Positions 1 to 7,511 of a stretch of DNA of 57,248 nt are shown in pieces. Each line of letters opens with the position of its first letter. Positions within the stretch are counted from its first letter, which is position 1. The notes under the pieces are model-generated. The model was not told the DNA's origin. It did not search any database and saw nothing but the letters and a program-made list of their open reading frames with translations. The position numbers and the translations under genes were made by a program. This DNA is from Lachnospiraceae bacterium. Its GTDB lineage: Bacteria; Bacillota; Clostridia; Lachnospirales; Lachnospiraceae. The stretch spans positions 1-57,248 of the forward strand of contig CAAGKF010000282.1 in NCBI GenBank assembly GCA_900770345.1, read 5' to 3'.

Positions 1-246
1 GATATGATCATTGCCGGACATAACTATGATTCTCACTTCGGAAGGCTGAAGGAGCTTCAGGCAGGAGACGAAATCACACTTACAAATGTACACGGCATTA
101 CATATTTTTATAAAGTAATCTCACAGGAAATTCTGGAAAAAAACGCGGTAGAAGAGATGCAGGAAGGCGACTGGGATCTGACCCTCTTTACCTGCACCAT
201 AGGAGGCGCACAGAGGATTACGGTGCGCTGTGAGAGGTATAAATGA
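1..246 (+). CDS. Sortase family protein, C-terminal part (5' end outside window)
   Basis: The reading frame is open from the first base, so the N-terminus lies upstream of the window. What remains shows the sortase active site: AGHNY with the catalytic His (bases 19-21), then TLFTC with the catalytic Cys (bases 193-195), and an Arg seven residues later in QRITV (bases 214-216). Sortases are membrane-anchored transpeptidases that join cell-wall or pilus proteins bearing an LPxTG-type signal to an acceptor. The spacing Cys-x6-Arg and the overall length suit a class A/D/E-like sortase, but the class cannot be settled without the N-terminus. No substrate protein is visible in this window. It converges with pstB, and no clear terminator is seen in the 115 bases between them. 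Confidence 0.85.
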   Translation, partial: DMIIAGHNYDSHFGRLKELQAGDEITLTNVHGITYFYKVISQEILEKNAVEEMQEGDWDLTLFTCTIGGAQRITVRCERYK

Positions 247-361
247 CGGGATGTTTATGGCAAAAATGATGGAATATTCCCAGGAACCGTATTCGCAGCT
301 ATGGCTTTGCCTTTCGGGGAAAAACGGTGCTGATCGGTTAGAAGCGCGGCAAAACAAAACC

Positions 362-1111
362 TTACCCGTAAATCCCCTCCAGAAAAGCCCTCGTCTCCGG
401 CTCATTGGGATGTGAAAACAGGCTGGCGGCGGGGGCGTACTCTGCCAGCCGTCCGTCAAAAAAGAAGGCGGCATTGTCGGCGATCCGTTTTGCCTGCGCG
501 ATATTATGTGTCACAATGATGATAGTATATCTTCCTTTCAGGTTCATCAGCATCTCTTCGATCACGGCAGAGGACTTTACATCCAGGGCGGAGCAGGGCT
601 CGTCCAGCAGCAGGATCTCAGGTTCTACGGTCAGCGCCCGGGCGATGCAGAGTCTCTGCATCTGGCCTCCGGAAAGCTTCAAAGCACTTTTGTTCAGTTC
701 ATCCTTTACTTCTTCGTACAGACCGGTCATGACAAGCTTTTCCTTTACGATTTGATCCAGGATTTTCCGGTCGCGGATTCCGTGATAGATCGGCGCGTAA
801 GTCATGTTTTTATAGATGGAAAAAGGAAACGGAGCAGGTGTCTGGAACACGAGGCCGACACGTTTTCTCAGCTCTTCTCTGGGCAGATTCCGGATATCGG
901 TCCCCTGCAGCAGGATCTCCCCTTCTGTTTTCGCCCCCGGCTCATCCGGAAGAAGGCCGTTTAATGTCTTTAAAAAGGTTGTTTTTCCGCAGCCGGACGG
1001 TCCGATTACTGCGGTGATCTGATTTGGCTCGATATCCATGGAAATATCGCGCAGAATCATTTTTTGGCCGTAAAAAGCGGAGAGCTTTCGGATTGTCATA
1101 AGTTTTTCCAT
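362..1111 (-). CDS. pstB: Phosphate ABC transporter ATP-binding protein PstB
   Basis: This is the ATPase subunit of the high-affinity phosphate importer; it sits on the cytoplasmic face of PstCA and powers uptake. All ABC motifs are present in the 249-residue protein: Walker A GPSGCGKT (residues 37-44), signature LSGGQ (146-150), Walker B ILLLDE (166-171) with the catalytic Glu 171, and the H-loop His 202. The length is normal for PstB. The start ATG follows AAGGAG and lies inside the end of pstA (16-base overlap), which indicates translational coupling. It is the last gene of the leftward pstSCAB operon. phoU, which commonly follows pstB, is not present downstream. Confidence 0.96.
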   Translation of the reverse strand: MEKLMTIRKLSAFYGQKMILRDISMDIEPNQITAVIGPSGCGKTTFLKTLNGLLPDEPGAKTEGEILLQGTDIRNLPREELRKRVGLVFQTPAPFPFSIYKNMTYAPIYHGIRDRKILDQIVKEKLVMTGLYEEVKDELNKSALKLSGGQMQRLCIARALTVEPEILLLDEPCSALDVKSSAVIEEMLMNLKGRYTIIIVTHNIAQAKRIADNAAFFFDGRLAEYAPAASLFSHPNEPETRAFLEGIYG

Positions 1112-1938
1112 TTATTTTGACTCCTTCTTGCGTAAACAGTTGCCGCCAGATTGCTGATAAGGATGATCGCCATCATAACAAAGGCTGTTCCGTAGGCTGT
1201 ATTCATCGAGGTTGCTCCCTGGGCTACCAGGAGGTAAAGATGCAGCGGCAATGCCATGGCCGGGCTCATCAGGCTTTTGGGAACAGCTGCGTAGGCTACA
1301 GCACCGGTAAAGATCATGGGAGCTGTTGCGCCCATGGCGTAGCAGCCTCCCAGAATCAGCCCGGAAATCAGCTCGCCGCGGCAGGCGGGAAGCACGATCC
1401 TTGTGATTGTGTAGAAACCGGAGCAGCCCAGCGCTTCTGAGGACCGGATCATGGATTCCGGTATTTCTTTAAATGCTTTTTCGGCTCTTACCTCGATAAA
1501 GGGCAGGATCATAACAGCCAGAGCTGCGCCTGCCGACAGAATGCATCTTCCCCAGTTTAAGTCCCGTACGAGGAAGCTGTAGGAAAAGAGCCCCAGCACA
1601 ATGGACGGAATTCCGGAGATACACTGGATAACTGCGTGGATGAATTTTTGCATTTTTCTGTTCTTGCAGAAATAGGCGAGGAAAAGGGCCGACGCCACCG
1701 CAGGGATTCCTCCGAGAACCACGGCTGTCCCTGTAAACATGAGACTTCCCACAATAGCCGGAAAGATCCCGCCCTCCTCACCGAGAACAAGGCCCTTTGG
1801 CATTTCTGTCAGGAATTCCAGGCTGATGGTATCCGCGCCGCGGTAAAATACATATCCGAACAGAAACAGGATGATGGAAGCGGTCAGGCCAAAGCTTATG
1901 TATGCCCAGATTTTTGTAAGCTTTCCGAGACATCTCAT
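1096..1938 (-). CDS. pstA: Phosphate ABC transporter permease PstA
   Basis: This is the second membrane subunit of the phosphate importer (280 residues). There is an N-terminal membrane segment at about residues 12-32 and five further hydrophobic stretches. The cytoplasmic coupling loop contains the EAL-G region (SSEALGCSGF) typical of binding-protein-dependent permeases that dock on the ATPase. The start ATG has a good AGGAGG site located inside the end of pstC (4-base overlap of the reading frames), so the genes are co-translated. PstA pairs with PstC to form the translocation channel across the cytoplasmic membrane. Confidence 0.95.
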   Translation of the reverse strand: MRCLGKLTKIWAYISFGLTASIILFLFGYVFYRGADTISLEFLTEMPKGLVLGEEGGIFPAIVGSLMFTGTAVVLGGIPAVASALFLAYFCKNRKMQKFIHAVIQCISGIPSIVLGLFSYSFLVRDLNWGRCILSAGAALAVMILPFIEVRAEKAFKEIPESMIRSSEALGCSGFYTITRIVLPACRGELISGLILGGCYAMGATAPMIFTGAVAYAAVPKSLMSPAMALPLHLYLLVAQGATSMNTAYGTAFVMMAIILISNLAATVYARRSQNKWKNL

Positions 1939-2831
1939 ACATTTTCCTCCTGTCTTAACATCCGTTCCCGGATGATATGGATGGTTCCGTTGATGAGGAG
2001 CAGAAGCACCATGAGAACCAGCCCTGCCCCGTAAAGCGCGTGATAATGAAGACTTCCGCAGACGGCAGTGCCCATTTCCAGCGCGATGACGGACGCGATA
2101 CTTTCACTTTTCCCGAGGAGCTTCGGAAACAGATTGGCGTTTCCTATGACCATCATGACCGCCATTGTCTCGCCCATGGCCCTGCCGATGGCGAGGATCA
2201 TGGAAAACAGTATATTTTTCATGGAAGCCGGAAGTATTACGGTTGCCGCCATATACCAGCGGTCGATGCCCAGCGCGTCAGCGGCCGCCCCGTATTTTTC
2301 CTTTTCCTTCAGCATGGTCTCACTGCAGGAGGATACGAGAAAGGGAAGGAGCATGACCGACAGAAGAATTCCCGCGGCCAGAACACAGGAGCCGGTGCGG
2401 ACTCCGGCCTTTAAAAAGAGCCTGACAAGAACGTTGAGACCGATAAAACCGTAAACCACCGACGGAATTCCTGCCAGAAGATCTACAAAGGGGTACAGAA
2501 ATCCCCGCATTCTGTCTGTTGCCACACAGGACAGAAACATAGCCGCCCCCAGTCCCGTGACAGATGCCAGCACCATTGCAGCAAAGGAAACATAGACCGT
2601 TGCCGCGATGAAATTAAAAATGCCGAAGGAAACCTCGCCTGTATAAGCAATGGGCATCCAGCGCTGCCCCAACAGGAAATCCGTAAGACTTACCTCATAA
2701 AACAGAGGAATAGCTTCTCTCACGATAAAATAGATTACAAATGTCAGGATCCACACGGTAAATCCCGTCATCAGATATAAAATGATCAGAAAAATTCGGT
2801 TAATTATAATTCGGTAATTTCTGTTTCTCAT
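1935..2831 (-). CDS. pstC: Phosphate ABC transporter permease PstC
   Basis: This 298-residue membrane subunit partners PstA. It has six predicted membrane helices, the first at about residues 10-35, and the permease coupling loop AADALGIDRW. The order pstS, pstC, pstA, pstB is the canonical one. The ATG is preceded by GGGGAG at nine bases. A 72-base gap separates it from pstS and contains a strong stem-loop that probably lowers expression of the membrane genes relative to PstS. Confidence 0.95.
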   Translation of the reverse strand: MRNRNYRIIINRIFLIILYLMTGFTVWILTFVIYFIVREAIPLFYEVSLTDFLLGQRWMPIAYTGEVSFGIFNFIAATVYVSFAAMVLASVTGLGAAMFLSCVATDRMRGFLYPFVDLLAGIPSVVYGFIGLNVLVRLFLKAGVRTGSCVLAAGILLSVMLLPFLVSSCSETMLKEKEKYGAAADALGIDRWYMAATVILPASMKNILFSMILAIGRAMGETMAVMMVIGNANLFPKLLGKSESIASVIALEMGTAVCGSLHYHALYGAGLVLMVLLLLINGTIHIIRERMLRQEENV

Positions 2832-2859
2832 GGCTGTTCTCCCCGGTTTCCAGGTGCGT

Positions 2860-2893
2860 AATAAGGAGGATGTCTCTGGACATCCCCCTTATT
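2860..2893 (-). promoter_or_regulatory. pstS-pstC intergenic stem-loop (attenuator or mRNA-stabilising hairpin)
   Basis: A 15-base inverted repeat with one mismatch (arms 2860-2874 and 2879-2893, loop TCTG) lies just after the pstS stop codon. On the transcribed strand it is not followed by a run of T, so it is more likely a 3'-end stabiliser or partial terminator than a full terminator. Such hairpins are a known way to make much more binding protein than permease from one operon. Confidence 0.7.
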
Positions 2894-2903
2894 TGGCGGC
2901 ATT

Positions 2904-3935
2904 TCAGCTTTCCGGTGTAAATGCCGGAATATATCCGTTGGCTTCCGTTACATCATATCCTTTCTGAGAGAAGATGTAATCGATAAAGGCCTGCTCAGAA
3001 GCAGAGATCTTGTCGCCTGTTACGAACATAACCGGACGCTGGATCTTGTAGGTATCATTTACGATATTTTCAACGGTGGGCTCAACACCGTCAACCTTCA
3101 TGGCAGTCAGTACCTGGCCGCCGGCATTTGCCTTATTGTATGCGCCGAAGCCTGCATAGCCGATGCCCCAGGGATCATTTGCGATGTTGGTTGCAAGCTC
3201 TGTCATGGAAGCGGACTGTGTCGCGGAAGCGGTTACTTCGCTTTCGCCCATAACGGACTTCTGGAAAACCTCATATGCTCCGCCGGATAAATCGCGGATA
3301 TAGACATTGATGGGCTCTGCCGGAAGAGAAGCATCGACCTTGTCCCAGGTATCGGTTTCGCCGGAGAAGATCTGGCGGATCGTGTCTGTGGACATATCGT
3401 CAATTACACTGCATATGGGATTTTCTGCATTGACGGAGACGGTCAGCGCGTCTCTGGCTACGATAAAGCTCTGGTAATTCTCTCCCAGTTTTTCTATTTC
3501 GGAATCCTTGATGGCTCTTGCCAGCATTCCGAAATCAGCGGTTTTATCCACTGCGGCGCTGACACCTACGCCGGATCCGCCCGGAGCTACATAGATGGAG
3601 ATGTTCTTGTCAGGGAAGGATGGGTCAACCTTGTCCCAGGTAACGTATTCCTCCGTGAAAGAAGAGGCCAGAGAGGACATAATCGGGTAAAGGGAAGTGG
3701 AGCCGCAGAACAGAATGGAGGACTGGAATTCCTCCTGGGCTGCGTTGGCGTCAGAAGAGGCGGTATCCTCTGAAGCCGATGTTTCATCTGATGTTTCAGA
3801 TGCAGCTTTATCTGCAGCTTCCGATGTTGTTTCAGCTGCCGCAGTGGTACCGGAAGCTGTACCGGAATTTCCGCATGCAGTGAGCAGTCCCAGAGACAGG
3901 GTTACTGCCAGGATTTTTGCGATTGTTTTTTTCAT
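2904..3935 (-). CDS. pstS: Phosphate-binding lipoprotein PstS
   Basis: This is the extracellular phosphate receptor that hands substrate to PstCA. I chose the ATG at 3935 because it has a GGAGG site seven bases upstream and gives a textbook lipoprotein signal: KK, a hydrophobic core, and the lipobox LTAC, whose Cys would be lipidated. A Ser/Thr/Ala/Glu-rich linker (about residues 23-65) follows, then the PBP domain beginning ILFCGSTSLYPIM. The phosphate-loop hallmark GGSGVGVS and the region DLSGGAYEVF are visible. The protein is 343 residues, normal for the family. It is the first gene of the operon. Confidence 0.95.
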   Translation of the reverse strand: MKKTIAKILAVTLSLGLLTACGNSGTASGTTAAAETTSEAADKAASETSDETSASEDTASSDANAAQEEFQSSILFCGSTSLYPIMSSLASSFTEEYVTWDKVDPSFPDKNISIYVAPGGSGVGVSAAVDKTADFGMLARAIKDSEIEKLGENYQSFIVARDALTVSVNAENPICSVIDDMSTDTIRQIFSGETDTWDKVDASLPAEPINVYIRDLSGGAYEVFQKSVMGESEVTASATQSASMTELATNIANDPWGIGYAGFGAYNKANAGGQVLTAMKVDGVEPTVENIVNDTYKIQRPVMFVTGDKISASEQAFIDYIFSQKGYDVTEANGYIPAFTPES

Positions 3936-3974
3936 GAATTTTTCCTCCGTATTACGATAAATGTACACTCGGAA

Positions 3975-4003
3975 AGTATACGTGAAAAGACGGAAAAGAA
4001 CAA
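3975..4003 (-). promoter_or_regulatory. Putative sigma-A promoter of pstSCAB
   Basis: On the minus strand TTGTTC (bases 4003-3998) and TATACT (3980-3975) are separated by 17 bases. The predicted transcript starts about 30 bases before the pstS start codon. A PhoB/PhoP box was not convincingly recognised. Confidence 0.55.
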
Positions 4004-4116
4004 ATTCATTTTATCTATTTTACCAGGCTATTTATCGAAAAAATCTATTTATCTTTCTCTTCTCACTGTCCGGTGCTTCGTGTTATAGTATTGTACTGTC
4101 AGGAGGGAAAAGAGAT

Positions 4117-4584
4117 ATGGATATTGTGATTCCGGGCTATAAAAATCTGCATTTGGAAAATCTGGTTCTTGATTATAACGGAACAATTGCGTTGGACGGT
4201 GTTCTTTTGCCGGAGGTTAAGGAGGCCCTGATCAGGCTTTCTGAACATTTGTCTGTTTACGTGCTTACGGCGGATACCCACGGAACGGCGAAAGTCATGT
4301 GTGAAGGTCTGCCGGCTGCGATCATGACCTTCCCCGGTGACAGCGCCATGGAGTCTAAGCTTGAAATAGTAAAAAAACTTGGTGCTGAAACCTGCGTTTC
4401 CGTGGGAAACGGCAGGAACGACTGTAAAATGTGTCAGGCAAGTGCTCTTTCCATAGCGGTTATCGGAAAAGAGGGAATGTATTCCGGTCTGATTTCTTCC
4501 GCTGATGTATGTGCCGCATCGATTCTGGATGCACTGTCGCTTCTTGAAAAGCCGAAGCGTCTGATTGCGACGCTGCGGGGCTGA
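4117..4584 (+). CDS. Soluble HAD-family protein resembling a P-type ATPase phosphorylation domain
   Basis: This small cytosolic protein of 155 residues has no membrane segment. HAD motif I is present as LDYNGT (about residues 18-23): the nucleophile Asp is kept, but the usual second Asp is Asn. A motif IV-like GNGRNDCKM (about 100-108) and a lysine in the KKLGAET region complete the fold. This matches the 'soluble P-type ATPase' group (COG4087 type), whose members act as small phosphatases of uncertain substrate. I start at 4117 because AGGAGGG lies nine bases upstream; an in-frame upstream ATG at 3961 would add an unrelated basic stretch. It is divergent from pstS, with about 180 bases between the starts. 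Confidence 0.75.
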   Translation: MDIVIPGYKNLHLENLVLDYNGTIALDGVLLPEVKEALIRLSEHLSVYVLTADTHGTAKVMCEGLPAAIMTFPGDSAMESKLEIVKKLGAETCVSVGNGRNDCKMCQASALSIAVIGKEGMYSGLISSADVCAASILDALSLLEKPKRLIATLRG

Positions 4585-4637
4585 CCTGGTTTGTGATCTA
4601 TATGCGGTTATTCAGACGGCGGGATGTGCTTAAACCT

Positions 4638-4667
4638 CTGGCATCCCTCCTTAAACTGCGGTATAAT
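4638..4667 (+). promoter_or_regulatory. Putative promoter of the UxaA-type lyase pair
   Basis: A perfect TATAAT (4662-4667) lies 18 bases after CTGGCA (4638-4643). The -35 box sits in an imperfect palindrome, GGGATG (4621-4626) against CATCCC (4642-4647), that could be an operator; that part is inference. Confidence 0.45.
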
Positions 4668-4695
4668 GAATGAAACAAAAAAGGATGGTGGCTGT

Positions 4696-4980
4696 ATGAA
4701 GAATGCAATGCTGATCGACAGAAAGGACAATGTGATCGTAGCCATAGAACCCATCGGAAAGGGCGAGACAGCCTTTTATGAGGGTGACGGACAGAAGGGG
4801 GAGCTCCTGGCTGCGGAGGATATTCCCATTTACCACAAGCTGGCTCTCAGGGACATTTCGGCCGGGGAGAAGCTGATCAAGTACGGAGAGTATATCGGTG
4901 AGGCCGGAATGAATATTCCGGCAGGAAGCCATGTTCATACACATAATGTGTTAAGCATACGGGAAAAGATTGTGGATTAG
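4696..4980 (+). CDS. UxaA/SuyA-type lyase small subunit (SAF domain)
   Basis: This 94-residue protein is the SAF-domain small subunit of the altronate dehydratase / sulfolactate sulfo-lyase superfamily. Visible hallmarks are the central ALRDISAGEKLIKYGEYIG segment and the C-terminal GSHVHTHNV metal/substrate motif. In E. coli UxaA this domain is fused to the catalytic half; here it is a separate gene, as in SuyA and in many Firmicute UxaA-type pairs. The chosen ATG gives the normal family length and follows AAGGATGG; an upstream ATG at 4624 lacks a ribosome site. The large subunit begins 12 bases after its stop codon, so the two form an operon. Substrate is not decidable from sequence alone. 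Confidence 0.85.
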   Translation: MKNAMLIDRKDNVIVAIEPIGKGETAFYEGDGQKGELLAAEDIPIYHKLALRDISAGEKLIKYGEYIGEAGMNIPAGSHVHTHNVLSIREKIVD

Positions 4981-4992
4981 GAGGGATCGGAT

Positions 4993-6156
4993 ATGAATTT
5001 TTGGGGATACAGAAGACCGGACGGCAGAGTGGGGATCCGCAATCATGTGCTGATCCTTCCGGCCAGCGTGTGCGCGTCCGATACGACGAGAATCATCGCT
5101 TCCCAGGTAAAGGGAGCGGTTACTTTTAATAACCAGAACGGCTGTTCCCAGGTCCCTCCGGATCTGAAACTGACGATGGATGTGCTGGCAGGCTACGCGG
5201 CAAATCCCAATGTCTACGGTACGGTGGTGGTTTCGTTGGGATGTGAGTTCTGTCAGATGGATCTGGTGGTGGAGGAGATCCGGAAGAGGACCAATAAGCC
5301 GTTAAAGACGCTGATTATCCAGCAGGAGGGCGGAACCGTCAAAACGGTGGAAAAAGGTGTCCGCTATGCGATGGAGATGGCGGAGGAGGCCGGAAGGCTT
5401 CAGAGGGAGGAGTTCCCTATGTCGGAGCTGATCTTGGGCACTAACTGCGGCGGAAGCGATCCCTCCTCCGGTCTGGGGGCCAATCCGCTGGTGGGTTCTC
5501 TCAGCGACCGTCTTGTAGGAATGGGCGCCACCTCGGTGCTCTGTGAGACCACGGAATTTCTGGGGGCGGAGCACATTCTTGCCAGACGCGCGGTGAATAA
5601 AGAGGTTCACGACAAGATTTATGAGATTGTCTACCGGTATGAGGAATCCATGCACCGCATCGGTCAGGATGTGAGGGACGGCAATCCCTCCCCGGGAAAT
5701 AAGGCGGGCGGTCTTACTACGCTGGAGGAGAAATCTCTGGGCTGTATTCACAAGGGAGGGAAAAGTCCCATTCGGGCGGTGTACGAATATGCGGAGATTA
5801 TGAAGCCGGGCTGCGGACTGGTGATCATGGACACGCCCAGCAATGATGCTGCTTCTGTGGCTGGTCTGATCGCCGGCGGCTGCCAGCTGGTGGTGTTTAC
5901 CACCGGACAGGGAACTCCCACAGGCAATGCGGTGGCCCCGGTGATGAAGATCACGGCCAATAAGAATACCTTCCGCACCATGAGAGACAATATGGATTTT
6001 GATGCCAGCCATGTGATCTACGGTCCGGAAACCCTGGAGGAGATAACGGACAGCTTTCTGAAGGAGGTAGCTGATGTCTGCAGCGGCAGGCTGGTGAAGG
6101 CGGAGGTGCTGGGGTATGTGGAAACGGCGATCTCCAGGGCCTGCAATTATATGTAG
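4993..6156 (+). CDS. UxaA/SuyB-type lyase large subunit
   Basis: This 387-residue protein is the catalytic half of the UxaA/GarD/SuyB superfamily: iron-dependent lyases that dehydrate sugar acids (altronate, galactarate) or remove sulfite from (2R)-sulfolactate. Family features include GYRRPDGRVGIRNHV at the N-terminus, NQNGCSQ (about residues 47-53), LGCEFCQ, GTNCGGSDPSSG (about 150-161) and MDTPSND. Conserved Cys and His residues probably bind the metal. The length is close to SuyB and shorter than full UxaA because the SAF domain is encoded separately upstream. Ribosome site GGAGGG precedes the ATG. A sulfite-exporter-like gene 0.6 kb downstream raises the SuyAB option. Confidence 0.85.
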   Translation: MNFWGYRRPDGRVGIRNHVLILPASVCASDTTRIIASQVKGAVTFNNQNGCSQVPPDLKLTMDVLAGYAANPNVYGTVVVSLGCEFCQMDLVVEEIRKRTNKPLKTLIIQQEGGTVKTVEKGVRYAMEMAEEAGRLQREEFPMSELILGTNCGGSDPSSGLGANPLVGSLSDRLVGMGATSVLCETTEFLGAEHILARRAVNKEVHDKIYEIVYRYEESMHRIGQDVRDGNPSPGNKAGGLTTLEEKSLGCIHKGGKSPIRAVYEYAEIMKPGCGLVIMDTPSNDAASVAGLIAGGCQLVVFTTGQGTPTGNAVAPVMKITANKNTFRTMRDNMDFDASHVIYGPETLEEITDSFLKEVADVCSGRLVKAEVLGYVETAISRACNYM

Positions 6157-6171
6157 TACAGGAGGCGCTGC

Positions 6172-6324
6172 ATGAAGGAGAAAATGGGGCATTTTATAAA
6201 AGATCTCATAAAGATGAGCTGCATCGCATGTATTCGGTCACAAAAAGTCTGGTGTCGTTGGCGGTGGGATTTTTATGCCAGGAGGCTGGCTCCCCAGCTT
6301 TTTTACAACACCTCCGCACCATGA
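6172..6324 (+). CDS. Possible small protein or gene remnant after the lyase operon
   Basis: A 50-codon frame begins with ATG after a strong AGGAGG, 15 bases past the lyase large-subunit stop. The first 20 residues look like a normal protein start (MKEKMGHFIKDLIKM), but the rest is rich in Trp, Arg and Cys and looks non-coding. It may be the stub of a third operon gene lost by deletion, or may not be expressed. I recognise no family. Confidence 0.25.
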   Translation: MKEKMGHFIKDLIKMSCIACIRSQKVWCRWRWDFYARRLAPQLFYNTSAP

Positions 6325-6364
6325 GCCCGGCATGATGTGAGAGCGGAAAAATATATGTAAAAAT

Positions 6365-6416
6365 TAAAAAAGCACTGCAGCCGATCCCGGAAAATGGCGC
6401 TGCAGTGCTTTTTTTG
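6365..6416 (+). terminator. Rho-independent terminator of the lyase operon
   Basis: An 11-base perfect stem (AGCACTGCAGC at 6371-6381 and its complement at 6399-6409) is followed by a run of T to 6415. It is also flanked by A's on the left, so it could work in both directions. Confidence 0.85.
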
Positions 6417-6473
6417 TATGGCATCTTTATTTTAGTTTATCTTTTGTTTCGGTTTTCTTTCGTACATCCATAG

Positions 6474-6610
6474 ACCGGACGCCTGCGGCATTCTTCGCGG
6501 CAGCAGATGATCTTTTGTTTATGTCATTGTTGTGTGATGGAGTGTAATGCAAAAAAGGAATTTCATTGTACCGTGTCTGCTGCTCCGGTATCCCCCGGCG
6601 TCCGGTTTTT
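6474..6610 (+). other. Possible structured RNA element of unknown function
   Basis: Within the 408-base gap between the small frame ending at 6324 and the exporter gene there are two nested inverted repeats. The outer one is 10 bases and perfect (6474-6483 with 6597-6606) and ends in TTTTT. The inner one is 8 bases (6500-6507 with 6576-6583). Together they would fold about 133 nucleotides into a long arm with an asymmetric internal loop and a large apical region, ending as a terminator would. I do not recognise a known riboswitch or small RNA family. The strand is inferred from the T run. No protein-coding frame is evident. Confidence 0.35.
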
Positions 6611-6673
6611 CATCCGTTCATAAGGTTAATGCGGAAGGGAGCGTTTTTATTGCAAAAAATCCCCGGCCTCTTA

Positions 6674-6703
6674 TTGTCAACTGATGGTAATCTGTGATAA
6701 TAT
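6674..6703 (+). promoter_or_regulatory. Putative promoter of the TauE/SafE-like gene
   Basis: TTGTCA (6674-6679) is followed by overlapping -10 candidates, GATAAT (spacer 16) and TAATAT (spacer 18). The start codon lies about 30 bases downstream. Confidence 0.5.
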
Positions 6704-6732
6704 AGTGGTTGCTTTACAAAAGAAAGGGAAAA

Positions 6733-7491
6733 ATGATGATACAGTATTTGATTGTATGTCCGCTGATCTTCCTGGCCGGTCTGGTAGATTCCATTGCCGG
6801 GGGCGGCGGTCTTATTTCTCTGCCTGCTTATCTGATCGCGGGGGTTCCGCCTCATGTGGCTTTGGGCACCAATAAGACCAGCTCGGCCATGGGGACTGCT
6901 GTTTCAACCTTCCGTCTGGCGAAGCACGGATATCTGAAGGGAAAAGCGGTCCTGGCCCTGATCGCGTCGGTGTCAGCTCTCTGCGGTTCGGCTCTGGGAG
7001 CCAGGCTGGCTCTGATGGTTCCGGATTCTGTGACACGCAATCTGATGATCGTGGTTCTGCCGGTGACAGCCTGGTATGTGCTGCGCAATAAGAATATAGA
7101 AGGAAACGGGCAGGAGGAAAAACCGGAAGGCGGAAAACTGAAGGTGATCGTGGCTGCTTCCGCTTTTTTCATCGGCGGCTATGACGGCTTTTACGGGCCG
7201 GGTACGGGAACCTTTATGCTTCTGATCCTCACGGGAGCGGCCGGTCTGGAAACGCGCAGCGCCTCCGCACTGACCAAGGTTACCAATCTGTCCTCCAATC
7301 TGGCGGCTCTGGCCACCTTTATTGTGACAGGAAATGTATATTATCCCCTGGGACTGACAGCCGGGCTCTGTTCCATTGCCGGCAATTATCTGGGAGCCGG
7401 CCTGGTGGTCCACGACGGACAGAAGATCGTTCGTCCGGTGGTCCTCCTGGTGCTGTCCATCCTTTTTATTAAGATACTGAGCGGACATTAA
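6733..7491 (+). CDS. TauE/SafE-family membrane exporter
   Basis: This 252-residue integral membrane protein has about eight hydrophobic segments. The family signatures are GLVDSIAGGGGLISLP (about residues 15-30), GTNKTSSA and, in the second half-repeat, GGYDGFYGPGTGTFM (about 145-159). TauE/SafE proteins export sulfite, sulfoacetate or related organosulfur anions in characterised cases, but the family is broad. I chose the ATG at 6733 after AGAAAGGGA; a second ATG follows immediately and cannot be excluded. The gene has its own promoter and is followed 20 bases later by prmA. Its nearness to a SuyAB-like pair makes sulfite a reasonable substrate guess. Confidence 0.8.
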   Translation: MMIQYLIVCPLIFLAGLVDSIAGGGGLISLPAYLIAGVPPHVALGTNKTSSAMGTAVSTFRLAKHGYLKGKAVLALIASVSALCGSALGARLALMVPDSVTRNLMIVVLPVTAWYVLRNKNIEGNGQEEKPEGGKLKVIVAASAFFIGGYDGFYGPGTGTFMLLILTGAAGLETRSASALTKVTNLSSNLAALATFIVTGNVYYPLGLTAGLCSIAGNYLGAGLVVHDGQKIVRPVVLLVLSILFIKILSGH

Positions 7492-7511
7492 AAGACAGGA
7501 GCGTGTGTAAA

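Noticed and set aside
5302..6192. Minus-strand open frame opposite the lyase large subunit
   Set aside because: A shadow frame rich in His and Arg, with no recognisable domain, fully overlapping a recognised enzyme gene.
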